From positions 930,001 to 994,000 of the forward strand of contig NZ_JAXOJT010000001.1 of NCBI RefSeq assembly GCF_036663835.1: DNA of 64,000 nt, read 5' to 3'. This document shows positions 16,221 to 25,380 of this stretch, one piece after another (the first letter of the stretch is position 1; the number at the start of each line of letters is the position of its first letter). A model generated the notes under the pieces. It searched no databases and had not been told where the DNA came from. It saw nothing but the letters and a program-made list of their open reading frames with translations. The translations under genes and the position numbers were made by a program. The stretch comes from Sphingomonas sp. LT1P40. Its GTDB lineage: Bacteria > Pseudomonadota > Alphaproteobacteria > Sphingomonadales > Sphingomonadaceae.

Positions 16221-18467
16221 GTGCGGTTCGACGATACTCTCGAAACGGTGCTTGCGGCGGACATCTCGACCGCGTTCGGGAAGGCGTCGGCATGGCGCCA
16301 GATCGTCGATCTGATCGGTCGCCGCCGGGTTCCGGCGGATGTGCGCGCGCTGTCTTTGCTCGAATCGATTCGCGCCAATGTACCGGTCGCCGTTCGTGCG
16401 GCGAGTGCCCGCGCGCTTGAGCTGGCACAGCCACCGGTAGCGCTGGTGGCGTTGTGCGCGGCGGACGAGATCGCGGTGGCCGCACCGGTCTTGCATTCGG
16501 CACGGCTGAATTCGGGCGAGTGGATCGAACTGCTGCCGCGCTTGTCATCGGCGGGGCGAGCGGTGCTGCGCGCGCGGCGTGATTTGCCGCCGGGAATCGA
16601 GCGCGCGCTGGAGAGTTTCGGGGCGGTCGACTTTGTGATCGCGGACGGTGTCGTTGCTGCCGTTGCGGACGAACCGGTCGCGCTTGCCACGGTCGAAGAA
16701 GCGGCTCCGATAAACGAAACTGTGGACAAGTCGGACGCAATGGTTGCGCCCGAGCCGGTTTGGATCGACTGGGGCGATGTGATCGCGGACAGCCCCGAAA
16801 TCCCGGTTCCGGCAACGGCACCGGTGGCTATCGCCGAGCCAGTCGAACCGCCGGTGACAGGCATCGATTGGACCGACGTCGTCGCGGCGCGCTCGACTGG
16901 CGACATCGAACTGCCCGCCGAAGCCTCGGTGCCCGAGCCGCGCAGGCACATCCGTATCCGGCCGGTGATGGAAGCCGTCGTCGATGTCGTCCCGACGCCG
17001 GTCGATGTACCGCCTGTCGTCGATTTCTTGCCGGACGCGGTCGAACCGGCGGAAATCGACACGCCTGTGCTTGCCCCGCCGGTATCGACCTTTGTCTCGA
17101 TTGGCACCGCCGCGCTGGGGATCCCTGTTGTCGCCGCCGCGCTGCAACAGGCGGCGCACGCCCCGTCCGACCAGGACGATTCCGCGTTGCCCCAAAGCGA
17201 GACAGGGGCCGAACCGCTCGCCGCAACGACGCTTGCTGCCGAGTCCGAACTCGCGCACGATTCGGGCATGTCAGGGGAAGAAACCATCCTCGCCGACCGC
17301 GAAGACGTGGCGGCGGACGCTGCCGCGCGACCTGCGGAGACGGCGATCGCGGCGGCACCGGAAGGGCCGTTCGAGATCGCCGAAGTGGTTGCGCGCATCG
17401 ACGCATTCTACACGCTGCGACAGGATCGTCCGGTCGCGCTGCCGATGGAAGCACGCGCCGACGGGTTCCGTTTCGAGACCGACGAACAGGGCGTGATCCG
17501 CTGGATCGACGGCGTTTCGCGCGCGCCACTGATCGGCCTGTCGCTTGACATGACCGCGTTGCCCGACGGATCGCGGGTCGATGGCGTTGCTGCCGGCGCG
17601 TTCCGGCGTCGTGCGGGGTTTGTCGATGCGCGGTTGTTCGTGGCGGGCGAAAGCGATGCGGCGGGTGACTGGCGCATCTCCGCGAACGCCGCGTTCGACC
17701 CGGCCACCGGCCGTTTCAGTGGCTATCGCGGCAGTGCGCGTCGCCCGCGTGTCGAGGAAAGCGCTGCGACGCCGGTCGTGCCGTCCAGCGGGGCGGGGGA
17801 TTCGCTGCGCCAGTTGATGCATGAGTTGCGCACGCCGACCAACGCCATTGCCGGGTTCGCCGAACTGATAGAGCGCGAGATGCTGGGCGAGGTCGAGCCC
17901 GTGTATCGTGAGCGGGCGGCGGCGATCCGCGATCATGCCCGCAATTTGCTGGCGGCGATCGACGATCTCGACATCGCTGCGCGGATCGAGGCTTCGGCGC
18001 TGCGGCTCTATCCCGGCGATGTCGCGCTGCGCCCGATGCTGGCGCGGATTGCCGAGGATCTGGGCGTGCTGGCGACGATGCGCGGGGCGTGGATCGCCCT
18101 GCCGATCGACAATCTGACCGTCACCGGCGATGTCCGCGCGGTCGAGCGGCTGTTGTCGCGGATGCTCGCCACGCTGATTTCGGCGGCGGGCGAGGGCGAG
18201 CGGGTCGCCATCCGGCTGGCGGCTGAAAGCGACGATTCCATCGCCATCGCGTTCGATCGCCCGACGGCGCTGGCGGCGTATAGCGGCGACGCGGTGTATG
18301 GGATCGACGATGAGGGCGAGGACAATGCGCTGCTCGGCACCGGTTTCGCGCTGCGGCTGATCCGCAACCTGGCGCGCGAGCTGTCCGGATCGTTCGTGAT
18401 CGAGGCGGACAGCTTTACGATCCGCCTGCCTGCCGCGGTAACCAAGTCTTTGGAGCAAGTGCGCTAA
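16221..18467 (+). CDS. Multi-domain histidine-kinase-like protein with degraded ATPase domain
   Basis: 748 residues from GTG 16221; nearby ATGs are out of frame. Residues 20-140 are helical and resemble DUF2336 (PVALVALCAADEIAVAAPVL). An acidic Pro/Val-rich linker runs to about 390, followed by a PAS-like region (about 395-520). The HisKA H-box LMHELRTPTNAIAGFAELI has the phosphoacceptor His534. In the C-terminal ATPase-like region the N-box asparagine is absent (LATLISAAGEGERVA, about 650-665) and the DxGxG box cannot be found; only a G2-like LGTGFALRLIRNLARE remains (about 704). It may be a pseudokinase or phosphotransfer scaffold. A deacetylase gene follows 10 bp later. Confidence 0.75.
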   Translation: MRFDDTLETVLAADISTAFGKASAWRQIVDLIGRRRVPADVRALSLLESIRANVPVAVRAASARALELAQPPVALVALCAADEIAVAAPVLHSARLNSGEWIELLPRLSSAGRAVLRARRDLPPGIERALESFGAVDFVIADGVVAAVADEPVALATVEEAAPINETVDKSDAMVAPEPVWIDWGDVIADSPEIPVPATAPVAIAEPVEPPVTGIDWTDVVAARSTGDIELPAEASVPEPRRHIRIRPVMEAVVDVVPTPVDVPPVVDFLPDAVEPAEIDTPVLAPPVSTFVSIGTAALGIPVVAAALQQAAHAPSDQDDSALPQSETGAEPLAATTLAAESELAHDSGMSGEETILADREDVAADAAARPAETAIAAAPEGPFEIAEVVARIDAFYTLRQDRPVALPMEARADGFRFETDEQGVIRWIDGVSRAPLIGLSLDMTALPDGSRVDGVAAGAFRRRAGFVDARLFVAGESDAAGDWRISANAAFDPATGRFSGYRGSARRPRVEESAATPVVPSSGAGDSLRQLMHELRTPTNAIAGFAELIEREMLGEVEPVYRERAAAIRDHARNLLAAIDDLDIAARIEASALRLYPGDVALRPMLARIAEDLGVLATMRGAWIALPIDNLTVTGDVRAVERLLSRMLATLISAAGEGERVAIRLAAESDDSIAIAFDRPTALAAYSGDAVYGIDDEGEDNALLGTGFALRLIRNLARELSGSFVIEADSFTIRLPAAVTKSLEQVR

Positions 18468-18477
18468 AGGCTGTTCC

Positions 18478-19506
18478 GTGAATACGGATCATCAGCCCGC
18501 CCCCGGCCGGGGGTATCGCGTCCCTGCGCCCGCGCGGGCCTCGCAAATCGTCTGGCCGGACGCGTTCGGCACGCGCTTTTCGGTGTTTGTGGACACCGAG
18601 GAGGAGTTCGACTGGTCGAAGCCGCTTGCCCGCGAGAATCGCTCGACCGAGGCGATGCGGGCGCTGCCCGAGATGCACCGGCTGTTCGTCGATCATGGCG
18701 TACCGGCGAGCTATATGATCGATCATCCGATCGTCGATTGCTCGATGTCGGTGGATATTCTGAACGCGTTGCTGACCGACGGCCGCTCGGCGATCGGGTC
18801 GCAGCTGCATCCTTGGGTCAATCCGCCGTTCGTGGAGGACGTGACGCCGATCAACAGTTTTGTCGGCAATTTGCCGCGCGAGCTGGAGGCGGCGAAGCTG
18901 CATGCGTTGACCGACGCGATCGAGACGACGTTCGGGCGGCGACCGGTGATGATGCGGACCGGGCGCTATGGCATCGGTCCCAACTCGCTCGAACTGCTGG
19001 CGGCGGCGGGGTATCGTGTCGATACATCGATGCGGTCGGGCTATGGCTATGCGCACGAGGGCGGGCCGGATTTCGCCGCGATTTCCAACCACGCATTTCG
19101 CACCGGGCGTGGCGAGCTGATCGAGCTGCCGCTGACGACGATCTACACCGGCGCATTGGGCGCGGGCGGGGTGCGGCTGTATCGCACGCTGGGCAAGCTG
19201 CCAAAGGCGCGCGGGATCGCGTCGCGGCTGAAGCTGATGACCAAGGTTGCGCTGACGCCGGAGGACATGCCGATCGGCCCTGCACTGGAGGCGATCCGCG
19301 TGGCGGCGGATTCGGATGTGCGGTTGTTGATGTTCTCCTACCACTCGCCGTCCGCCGCGATCGGCTACACCCCCTATGTCCGCGATGGGGGTGAGTTGCG
19401 GGCGTTCCACAACTGGTGGGAACAGGCGTTCGGGTTGCTGGCGAAGCTGGGCATCGCGTCGGCATCGCATGACGAGATATTGGCGGCGCTGGACCGGGCA
19501 GGTTGA
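18478..19506 (+). CDS. Polysaccharide deacetylase-family protein
   Basis: 342 residues from GTG 18478. FSVFVDTEEEFDW carries the catalytic-type aspartate with acidic residues. SQLHPWVNPPF gives a His, MMRTGRYGIGPNSLELLAAA resembles the family's xRxGxxG motif, and LLMFSYHSPSAA near the C-terminus supplies the closing histidine. This matches the NodB-type carbohydrate esterase 4 layout as found in capsule and exopolysaccharide loci. There is no signal peptide, so the protein is probably cytoplasmic. It is encoded directly after the kinase-like gene and may be co-transcribed. The actual substrate is unknown. Confidence 0.75.
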   Translation: MNTDHQPAPGRGYRVPAPARASQIVWPDAFGTRFSVFVDTEEEFDWSKPLARENRSTEAMRALPEMHRLFVDHGVPASYMIDHPIVDCSMSVDILNALLTDGRSAIGSQLHPWVNPPFVEDVTPINSFVGNLPRELEAAKLHALTDAIETTFGRRPVMMRTGRYGIGPNSLELLAAAGYRVDTSMRSGYGYAHEGGPDFAAISNHAFRTGRGELIELPLTTIYTGALGAGGVRLYRTLGKLPKARGIASRLKLMTKVALTPEDMPIGPALEAIRVAADSDVRLLMFSYHSPSAAIGYTPYVRDGGELRAFHNWWEQAFGLLAKLGIASASHDEILAALDRAG

Positions 19507-19552
19507 CGCTTGCCGTGATCGCGGTTCGCCCGTAATCGCGGACCCGCTGGAG

Positions 19553-19629
19553 GGGCCTGTAGCTCAATTGGTTAGAGCTGACCGCTCATAACGGTTAGGT
19601 TGCGGGTTCAAGTCCTGCCGGGCCCACCA
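19553..19629 (+). tRNA. tRNA-Ile (anticodon CAU, lysidine-modified type)
   Basis: 77 nt. The acceptor GGGCCTG pairs with CGGGCCC (one G-T pair), the D-loop is AGCTCAATTGGTTAGAGCT, and the anticodon loop CTCATAA has anticodon CAU. The T-arm is TGCGGGTTCAAGTCCTGCC, and CCA is encoded. Overall sequence resembles tRNA-Ile2 rather than initiator or elongator Met, because the acceptor begins G-C and has no initiator mismatch. TilS would convert C34 to lysidine to read AUA. Confidence 0.85.
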
Positions 19630-19633
19630 GCGT

Positions 19634-21217
19634 TCAAGCGACCTTCCGACGTTCGCTCATCTCGTCATTCAGCATTTCGGCCAGCAGAAATGCCAGTTCC
19701 AGCGATTGCCCGGCGTTGAGGCGCGGGTCGCAATGCGTGTGGTAGCGGTCGGCCAGGTCATGCTCGCTGACGTCGATCATGCCGCCGGTGCATTCGGTGA
19801 CGTTCTGCCCGGTCATTTCGGCGTGTATGCCGCCGGCGATCGTTCCCTCGGCGCGGTGGACGGCGAAGAAGCCGCGCACTTCCTCCAATATGCGCTCGAA
19901 CGGGCGGGTCTTGTAGCCGTTCGCGGCCTTGACGACGTTGCCGTGCATCGGGTCGCAGCTCCACACGACGCTATGCCCTTCGCGTTTTACGGCGCGAACG
20001 AGTTTCGGCAGGCCGGCCTCGATCTGGTCATGGCCATAGCGGGTGATGAGCGTCATGCGGCCCGGCGTGCGCGTGGGGTTCAGCGTGTCGAGTAGCCGCA
20101 GCAGTGCATCCGGCTCCAGGCTGGGACCGCATTTCATGCCGATCGGGTTGCCGATGCCGCGCAGGAACTCGACATGCGCGCTGCCGTCGAAGCGGGTGCG
20201 GTCACCGATCCACAGCATGTGCGCGCTGGTGTCGTACCAGTCGCCGGTCAGCGAATCCTGTCGCGTCAGCGCTTGCTCATAGGGGAGCAGCAACGCTTCG
20301 TGGCTGGTGTAGAAATCGGTCGCCTTGAGCTGTGGCACGCTGTCGGCGTCGATGCCGCACGCCTGCATGAAGTCGAGCGCCTCGCCGATGCGGTCGGCGA
20401 CATCCGCGAACTTCTTGCTCCACGGTGAGGAGCCGAGGAAGTCGAGCGTCCATTTGTGGACCTGATGCAGGTTCGCATAGCCGCCGCTGGCAAAGGCGCG
20501 CAGCAGGTTGAGCGTGGCGGCGGACTGGCTGTAGCCCTGAACCATCCGTTGCGGATCGGGGATGCGCGATTCGGGGGTGAAGGCGATGTCGTTGATATTG
20601 TCGCCGCGATAGCTGGGCAAGGTGACGCCATCGATCGTCTCGGTATCGGCGGAGCGCGGCTTGGCGAACTGACCGGCCATGCGCCCGACCTTCACCGTCG
20701 GCAGTTTCGACGCAAAGGTCAGGACGACCGCCATCTGAAGGATGACGCGGAAGGTATCGCGGATGTTGTTGGGGTGGAATTCGGCAAAGGATTCGGCGCA
20801 GTCGCCCCCCTGCAACAGAAATGCTTCGCCGCGCGACACCTTGGCCAACTCCTGCGTCAGCGCGCGAGCTTCACCGGCGAAGACGAGCGGGGGGTAATTG
20901 GCGAGTTGCGACGTTGCGGCGTCGAGCGCGGCCGCATCGGGGTAAGTGGGCAGCTGGCGCGCCTCGGCCTGTTTCCAGCTGTCGGGGGTCCAGCCCATAT
21001 CCTGCTCCAGATTGCGGACATGGACGTACCAGTCCTGATGATGCGCGATGCCGTTGGCGGCGATCTGATTGAGGACGGCGGCGGAGGCGCGCTTGCCTTC
21101 CTCCTCCCAGCCCTGAACCGTCGAACCGGGCGTGTCGAACCACGCGCCGAATGCGGCGCGGGAGAGGGAGCGCTCCTCACGGAAGCGGCGAATTTTGGAA
21201 CCGGCTAATGTGCTCAT
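19634..21217 (-). CDS. Class II DAHP synthase with N-terminal Cro/C1-type HTH domain
   Basis: 527 residues. Residues 74-527 are a complete class II 3-deoxy-D-arabino-heptulosonate-7-phosphate synthase: [14 protein letters not shown] with metal ligand Cys140, [40 protein letters not shown] and [18 protein letters not shown]. It makes the first intermediate of the shikimate pathway. Residues 1-73 are extra and read as an [23 protein letters not shown] then [14 protein letters not shown], with a recognition-helix pattern. The usual enzyme length is about 455, close to the portion from Met74 (start 20998), which has its own GGAGCAGG ribosome site. No stop separates the parts. Two inverted repeats lie upstream (21230-21282). 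Confidence 0.92.
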   Translation of the reverse strand: MSTLAGSKIRRFREERSLSRAAFGAWFDTPGSTVQGWEEEGKRASAAVLNQIAANGIAHHQDWYVHVRNLEQDMGWTPDSWKQAEARQLPTYPDAAALDAATSQLANYPPLVFAGEARALTQELAKVSRGEAFLLQGGDCAESFAEFHPNNIRDTFRVILQMAVVLTFASKLPTVKVGRMAGQFAKPRSADTETIDGVTLPSYRGDNINDIAFTPESRIPDPQRMVQGYSQSAATLNLLRAFASGGYANLHQVHKWTLDFLGSSPWSKKFADVADRIGEALDFMQACGIDADSVPQLKATDFYTSHEALLLPYEQALTRQDSLTGDWYDTSAHMLWIGDRTRFDGSAHVEFLRGIGNPIGMKCGPSLEPDALLRLLDTLNPTRTPGRMTLITRYGHDQIEAGLPKLVRAVKREGHSVVWSCDPMHGNVVKAANGYKTRPFERILEEVRGFFAVHRAEGTIAGGIHAEMTGQNVTECTGGMIDVSEHDLADRYHTHCDPRLNAGQSLELAFLLAEMLNDEMSERRKVA

Positions 21218-21229
21218 GATGCGACGCCC

Positions 21230-21246
21230 TTACCCGTATGGGGTAA
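21230..21246. promoter_or_regulatory. Inverted-repeat site 1 upstream of the HTH-DAHP synthase gene
   Basis: TTACCCGTATGGGGTAA has perfect 6-bp arms (TTACCC / GGGTAA) around 5 bp. It ends 13 bp before the ATG at 21217 and resembles site 2. This is the kind of site an N-terminal HTH domain could bind to autoregulate; binding is inference. Confidence 0.6.
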
Positions 21247-21265
21247 ATCAACGCAAGCGATTAAT

Positions 21266-21282
21266 TCACCCCGTGTGGGTAA
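21266..21282. promoter_or_regulatory. Inverted-repeat site 2 upstream of the HTH-DAHP synthase gene
   Basis: Read on the minus strand it is TTACCCACACGGGGTGA, matching site 1 in the left arm and five of six right-arm positions. Its centre is 36 bp from that of site 1, about three and a half helical turns. Confidence 0.55.
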
Positions 21283-21368
21283 ACCAGGTTGGGCATACCG
21301 GTTCAGCGGGCCTTAATGCTGCCGCGTGCGTTAGCTACGCATCGGTCTGATTGTGTTTGGAGTGTCCT

Positions 21369-21776
21369 ATGATCCGGATGTTGTTGCTGACGGCGCTGCT
21401 GGCGACACCCGCAATGGCCCAGGAGGCCGCGTCCGGCGAGCCGCCACAGCGCGTCCGCAGCGTCGTGCTGTTTGGCGAGGACAAATGCCCAAAGGCCGAG
21501 AGTGCGGACGAGGTGGTGATCTGCTCACGGCCCGGTGATTCGCCGTTTCGTATCCCCAAGGCGTTGCGCAAGACCGAGCCGGGGCCGGGTGGGACCAGCT
21601 GGGTCCGGCGCGCCGAACTGGTCGATGAAGTGAACCGCGCGGTGCTACCGGGGAGCTGCAACCCGATCGGCAGCTTCGGCCAGAGCGGCTGCACGATGCA
21701 GATGCTGCGTCAGTGGAAGGCCGAGCAGCGCGAGAAGAAGGCGGCCGAAGCGGAAATTCCGGGCGGCGAGGACTAG
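21369..21776 (+). CDS. Small exported protein of unknown function
   Basis: About 135 residues from ATG 21369, with a signal peptide MIRMLLLTALLATPAMA (cleavage before QEA). The mature domain has four cysteines (DKCPKAESADEVVICSRP and PGSCNPIGSFGQSGCTMQML) that could form two disulphides. The C-terminus is charged (EKKAAEAEIPGGED). I do not recognise the family. It lies between the divergent DAHP synthase gene and convergent trpE. Confidence 0.7.
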   Translation: MIRMLLLTALLATPAMAQEAASGEPPQRVRSVVLFGEDKCPKAESADEVVICSRPGDSPFRIPKALRKTEPGPGGTSWVRRAELVDEVNRAVLPGSCNPIGSFGQSGCTMQMLRQWKAEQREKKAAEAEIPGGED

Positions 21777-21779
21777 GCC

Positions 21780-23297
21780 TTATTGCCCGAAGCCGGACTC
21801 GGATGCGCGCGCGACGGCTTCGCGCGCTGCCGCAAATAGTGCGCCCGCCTTGGCCTCGCATTCGCGCTGTTCATAAACCGGATCGCTGTCGGCGACGATG
21901 CCTGCGCCTGCGGTCACGTACATGGTCCCGTCCTTGACGATGCCGGTGCGCAGCACGATGCAGCTGTCCATCGATCCGTCGGGCGAGAAATAGCCGACGC
22001 CGCCCGCGTAAGGCCCGCGCTGATCGACCTCCAGCTCGGCGATGATCTCGCACGCCCGCACCTTGGGCGCGCCGCTGACCGTTCCTGCCGGGAAACCGGC
22101 GAACAGCGCGTCGATCGCGTCGGCATCGGGGCGCAGGCGGCCGACGACGTTCGAGACGATGTGCATGACGTGGCTGTAGAATTCGACGGTGTAGCTGTCG
22201 GTGACTTTCACCGTGCCCGCCTCGGCGACGCGGCCGGTATCGTTGCGACCCAGATCGAGCAGCATCAGATGTTCGGCGCGTTCCTTGGCATCGGCGAGCA
22301 GGCTGGCCTTGTTCGCCTGATCCTCGGCATCGGATGCGCCGCGCGGGCGGGTCCCGGCGATCGGGCGGATGGTGACTTCGCCGTCGCGCACGCGGACCAG
22401 GATTTCCGGGCTGGATCCGGTAAGGGCGAAGCCGGGCAGGTCAAGGAAGTAGAGAAAGGGCGACGGGTTGATGCGCCGGAGCGCGCGGTACAGTTCGATC
22501 GGCGGCAGCGGGAAGGGCGTGCTGAAACGTTGCGCGAGGACGACCTGAAACACGTCGCCGGCCGCGATATAATCTTTCGCTCGCGCGACCATCGCGCCGT
22601 AATCGGCGGCGGAAATGGCAGGTTCGGCGGCAACCGGGATGGCATCGGCGGTAACGCGCGCGGGAAGCGGCGCGGCGGCGAGACGCGCGGCGGTGGCGTC
22701 GAGACGCTCGGTTGCGGTTGCGATCAGCCCATCGGTATCTCGTGTGGCGTCGGGCCACACGGGCGCGACGAGGAACAGCGAATCGGCGAGGCGATCGAAG
22801 ATCAGGATCACCGTCGGCCGCACGAAGATCATGTCGGGCAGGCCCAGCACATCGTTGGCGGCGCGCGGCAGTTTCTCGACCAGCCCGATCGTCTCGTAAC
22901 CGAAATAGCCAACGAGGCAGGCAAGCGCGCGGGGCAGTTCGGGCGGCACGTCCATCCGGCAATCGCGGACAAGGTCGCGGAGCGCGTCGAGTGTCGGCTT
23001 TGCGGCGGGCACGAAGGCGTTGCGGTCGGTGAGCCAGGCGGCATTGACCTCCGCCGCATGGCCATTTGCCCGGAACACCAGATCGGGGGCGAGGCCGATC
23101 AGGCTGTGGCGCCCGCGCACCGCGCCACCCTCGACCGATTCGAGCAGGAAATCGCCGCGCCCCGGCTCGATCAGTTTCAGCGCGGCGGCGACCGGCGTGT
23201 CGGTGTCCGCCAGTTGTTTGCGCCACAGCAGGGCAGGGCGACCGTCGGCAAGCGCCGCGCGGGCCGCTTCGACGCCCTCTACCCCCGCCACATCCAT
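21780..23297 (-). CDS. trpE: Anthranilate synthase component I
   Basis: 505 residues, the normal length. The N-terminal regulatory part holds LLESVEGGAVRGRHSLIGL, whose LLES segment corresponds to the tryptophan feedback site. The C-terminal chorismate-binding domain has AAGDVFQVVLAQRF, LTGSSPEILVRV, RPIAGTRPRG, ERAEHLMLLDLGRND and the end AGAGIVADSDPVYEQRECE. It converts chorismate and ammonia or glutamine to anthranilate, working with TrpG, which is not in the window. It lies 5 bp downstream of the ppiD-like gene on the same strand. Confidence 0.96.
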   Translation of the reverse strand: MDVAGVEGVEAARAALADGRPALLWRKQLADTDTPVAAALKLIEPGRGDFLLESVEGGAVRGRHSLIGLAPDLVFRANGHAAEVNAAWLTDRNAFVPAAKPTLDALRDLVRDCRMDVPPELPRALACLVGYFGYETIGLVEKLPRAANDVLGLPDMIFVRPTVILIFDRLADSLFLVAPVWPDATRDTDGLIATATERLDATAARLAAAPLPARVTADAIPVAAEPAISAADYGAMVARAKDYIAAGDVFQVVLAQRFSTPFPLPPIELYRALRRINPSPFLYFLDLPGFALTGSSPEILVRVRDGEVTIRPIAGTRPRGASDAEDQANKASLLADAKERAEHLMLLDLGRNDTGRVAEAGTVKVTDSYTVEFYSHVMHIVSNVVGRLRPDADAIDALFAGFPAGTVSGAPKVRACEIIAELEVDQRGPYAGGVGYFSPDGSMDSCIVLRTGIVKDGTMYVTAGAGIVADSDPVYEQRECEAKAGALFAAAREAVARASESGFGQ

Positions 23298-23302
23298 CGC
23301 GG

Positions 23303-25252
23303 TCAGTTGCCGCCCGTGCTCTGGCCGCCGAGCTGCGCCTTGAGCCGTGCGATGGCCTGCTCGTTGCGCTTGATGCCGACCGTCTTGCGCACTGCCTTGA
23401 CGAACTGCTCGACATATTCGCTGCCGATCATCTGGCCGAGCTGGCTGCGCGTCTGGGTCACCAATGGCTGGTTACCACGCGCATTGCCCGCCTGAATTGC
23501 GTCGAGCCAGACCACCCAGTACCCGCCGCCATTGGGCGCCTCGGTCAGCTTCGCCTTTTTCGCGGCCATGCTGAACATCAGGCGGACCGGCGGTGGCACC
23601 TGTTGCCCCATCTGTCCGATTTCGCCGCGCGATGCGTCGAGCGGCTGGAGCGCGGGCAAAGTGAGACCGGTCTTTTTCATGGCATCCGCGATCGGCGTGC
23701 CCTTGTTCACGTCCGCGAGGACCGCGGCCGCGACTTTGCGTGCGCCCTGAAGCTGGCGATCGCGCAGGAAGTCGGCGGTGACGCCTGCACGGATCTGCGC
23801 GAGCGGGAGCGGGGCTGCGGCGATGACGCGTTCGGTCTTGATGAGTGCGAAGCCGCCATCCTGACCGATCTGGATCAGCTGGGGATCGTCGCCGGTTTCC
23901 ATCGCAAAGCCGCCCTGTGCGATCTGTCCGAGCACCGGGTCGGGCTGCGCTTGGGGATCCTGCGTCGCACGACCGTCGGCGAAAACGGGCGGCGTGGCTT
24001 CGGCTTTCAATTTTGCGTCGGCAACCGCTTCGTCGAAGGTGGCGTTATTGGCGAGGCCGTTGTCGAGGCGCGCGCGCATATTGGCGAGCGCTTCCGCCTC
24101 CTTGCGCGCGGTGATCGCGGTGGCGATTTCGGCGCTCACCTGCGTCAGCGGTTTGGCGGCGATCTGGTCGATCTTTTCGACGCGGACGATGCTCCAGCCG
24201 AATTGCGAACGTAGCGGCCCGACGACATCGCCGGCCTTTGCGGCGAAGGCGGCGTCGGCGATAGCCTGGCTGCTCGAGCGCGCAAAGGCGGGCTTTTCGG
24301 CGTTTTCGATGGTGGCGGGCTTCAGGCCGATCGCCTGTGCGGCGGCCGCCATCGACATGCCGCCCTTGATCTTCGCGGCGAGTGCATTGGCTGCGGCCTG
24401 ATCGGCGACGTTCACTTGCGCAAAGGTGCGGCGCGTGCTCGCGGCGTATTTTGCGGCATCCTTGCGATAGGTTTCCGCGATCTCGGCGTCGGTCGCCTTC
24501 GCGCTTTCGGCGAACTGGTCGGGCCGGACGATGGCGTAACGGATCACGCGGCGCTCGGGCAGCGTGTAGCGCGCACGGCCGCGATTGTAGAAAGCGGTCA
24601 GTTCGGCATCGGTGGGTGCCGCTCCGGGGGCGATTGCGGCGCTGGGAATATAGCCGACCGACCCCTTGCGCCGCTCCAGCAGCAGCGAGGCGTAGGGCGT
24701 GGCGAGTTCGACGGGCACGTAGTTGGCGGCGACCGAGGTACCCGCGACCCATTGCGCGAGAATACCCTGACGGATGTCGGCGCGAATCTGTTCGGTGGTG
24801 ATAGCTTCGCGCGCCAGCACCTGTTCAAAGGCGCGCTGGCTGAACTGGCCGGTGATTGGGTCGGCAAAGGCGGGGCTCGACGCGATCTCGCCGTCGATCG
24901 CGGCCTTGGACACCGACATGCCGTTCTTGCGGGCATATTCCTCAAGCGTCAGGCGGTTGACGATATCGTCGAGCACCTGCTCATACCCGCCCGAATTCAC
25001 GAACTGGGTCATGTCGAGCATCGGCTGCTGCTGACGCACGCGTTCCAGCGCGTTCTTCATCCGCGCCTGAACCTCCGCCTCGTCCACCTTGCGATCGCCA
25101 ATCTCGATCAGCGCACCGCTGCGGGGTCCCGAACTGCCGGTCAGGTTGGTGATATCGCCCAGCGCGAACGCCACGGCGATGAGGACGAGCAACAGAAGCG
25201 CGACAATCTTGCCGACAGTCGAAAAGATGGTGCGCCGAAGGAAGGTGAGCAT
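23303..25252 (-). CDS. Membrane-anchored periplasmic peptidyl-prolyl isomerase/chaperone (PpiD-like)
   Basis: 649 residues. The N-terminus MLTFLRRTIFSTVGKIVALL plus the following hydrophobic stretch is a signal anchor. Residues about 45-180 form a SurA-N-like helical chaperone domain (QARMKNALERVRQQQPMLD, LTLEEYARKNGMSVS). The middle holds a parvulin-like region (about 270-390; AGDVVGPLRSQFGWSIVRV), and further helices follow. This is the PpiD layout, a helper for proteins leaving the SecYEG translocon. It is upstream of trpE with a 5-bp gap, a pairing inferred to be an operon by spacing only. tpiA is divergent, 128 bp away. Confidence 0.85.
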   Translation of the reverse strand: MLTFLRRTIFSTVGKIVALLLLVLIAVAFALGDITNLTGSSGPRSGALIEIGDRKVDEAEVQARMKNALERVRQQQPMLDMTQFVNSGGYEQVLDDIVNRLTLEEYARKNGMSVSKAAIDGEIASSPAFADPITGQFSQRAFEQVLAREAITTEQIRADIRQGILAQWVAGTSVAANYVPVELATPYASLLLERRKGSVGYIPSAAIAPGAAPTDAELTAFYNRGRARYTLPERRVIRYAIVRPDQFAESAKATDAEIAETYRKDAAKYAASTRRTFAQVNVADQAAANALAAKIKGGMSMAAAAQAIGLKPATIENAEKPAFARSSSQAIADAAFAAKAGDVVGPLRSQFGWSIVRVEKIDQIAAKPLTQVSAEIATAITARKEAEALANMRARLDNGLANNATFDEAVADAKLKAEATPPVFADGRATQDPQAQPDPVLGQIAQGGFAMETGDDPQLIQIGQDGGFALIKTERVIAAAPLPLAQIRAGVTADFLRDRQLQGARKVAAAVLADVNKGTPIADAMKKTGLTLPALQPLDASRGEIGQMGQQVPPPVRLMFSMAAKKAKLTEAPNGGGYWVVWLDAIQAGNARGNQPLVTQTRSQLGQMIGSEYVEQFVKAVRKTVGIKRNEQAIARLKAQLGGQSTGGN

Positions 25253-25380
25253 GGAGACCCGATCAATGGGAAGTGTTGGTGGGTGCTTTAGGGGGGCAAT
25301 GCCCCGCCATCAAGCTTGTGTGCGTGCTTGGGGGTGCGTATCGGCATGTCCGAAATCAGACAATTGTCAGGGAGAGCGGG

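Noticed and set aside
21218..21368. Riboswitch-type element between the DAHP synthase and the exported-protein gene.
   Set aside because: The gap has inverted sites but no conserved riboswitch stem pattern that I can recognise.
22161..23495. A 444-codon open frame opposite trpE and the end of the ppiD-like gene.
   Set aside because: Shadow of real genes; no conserved motif.
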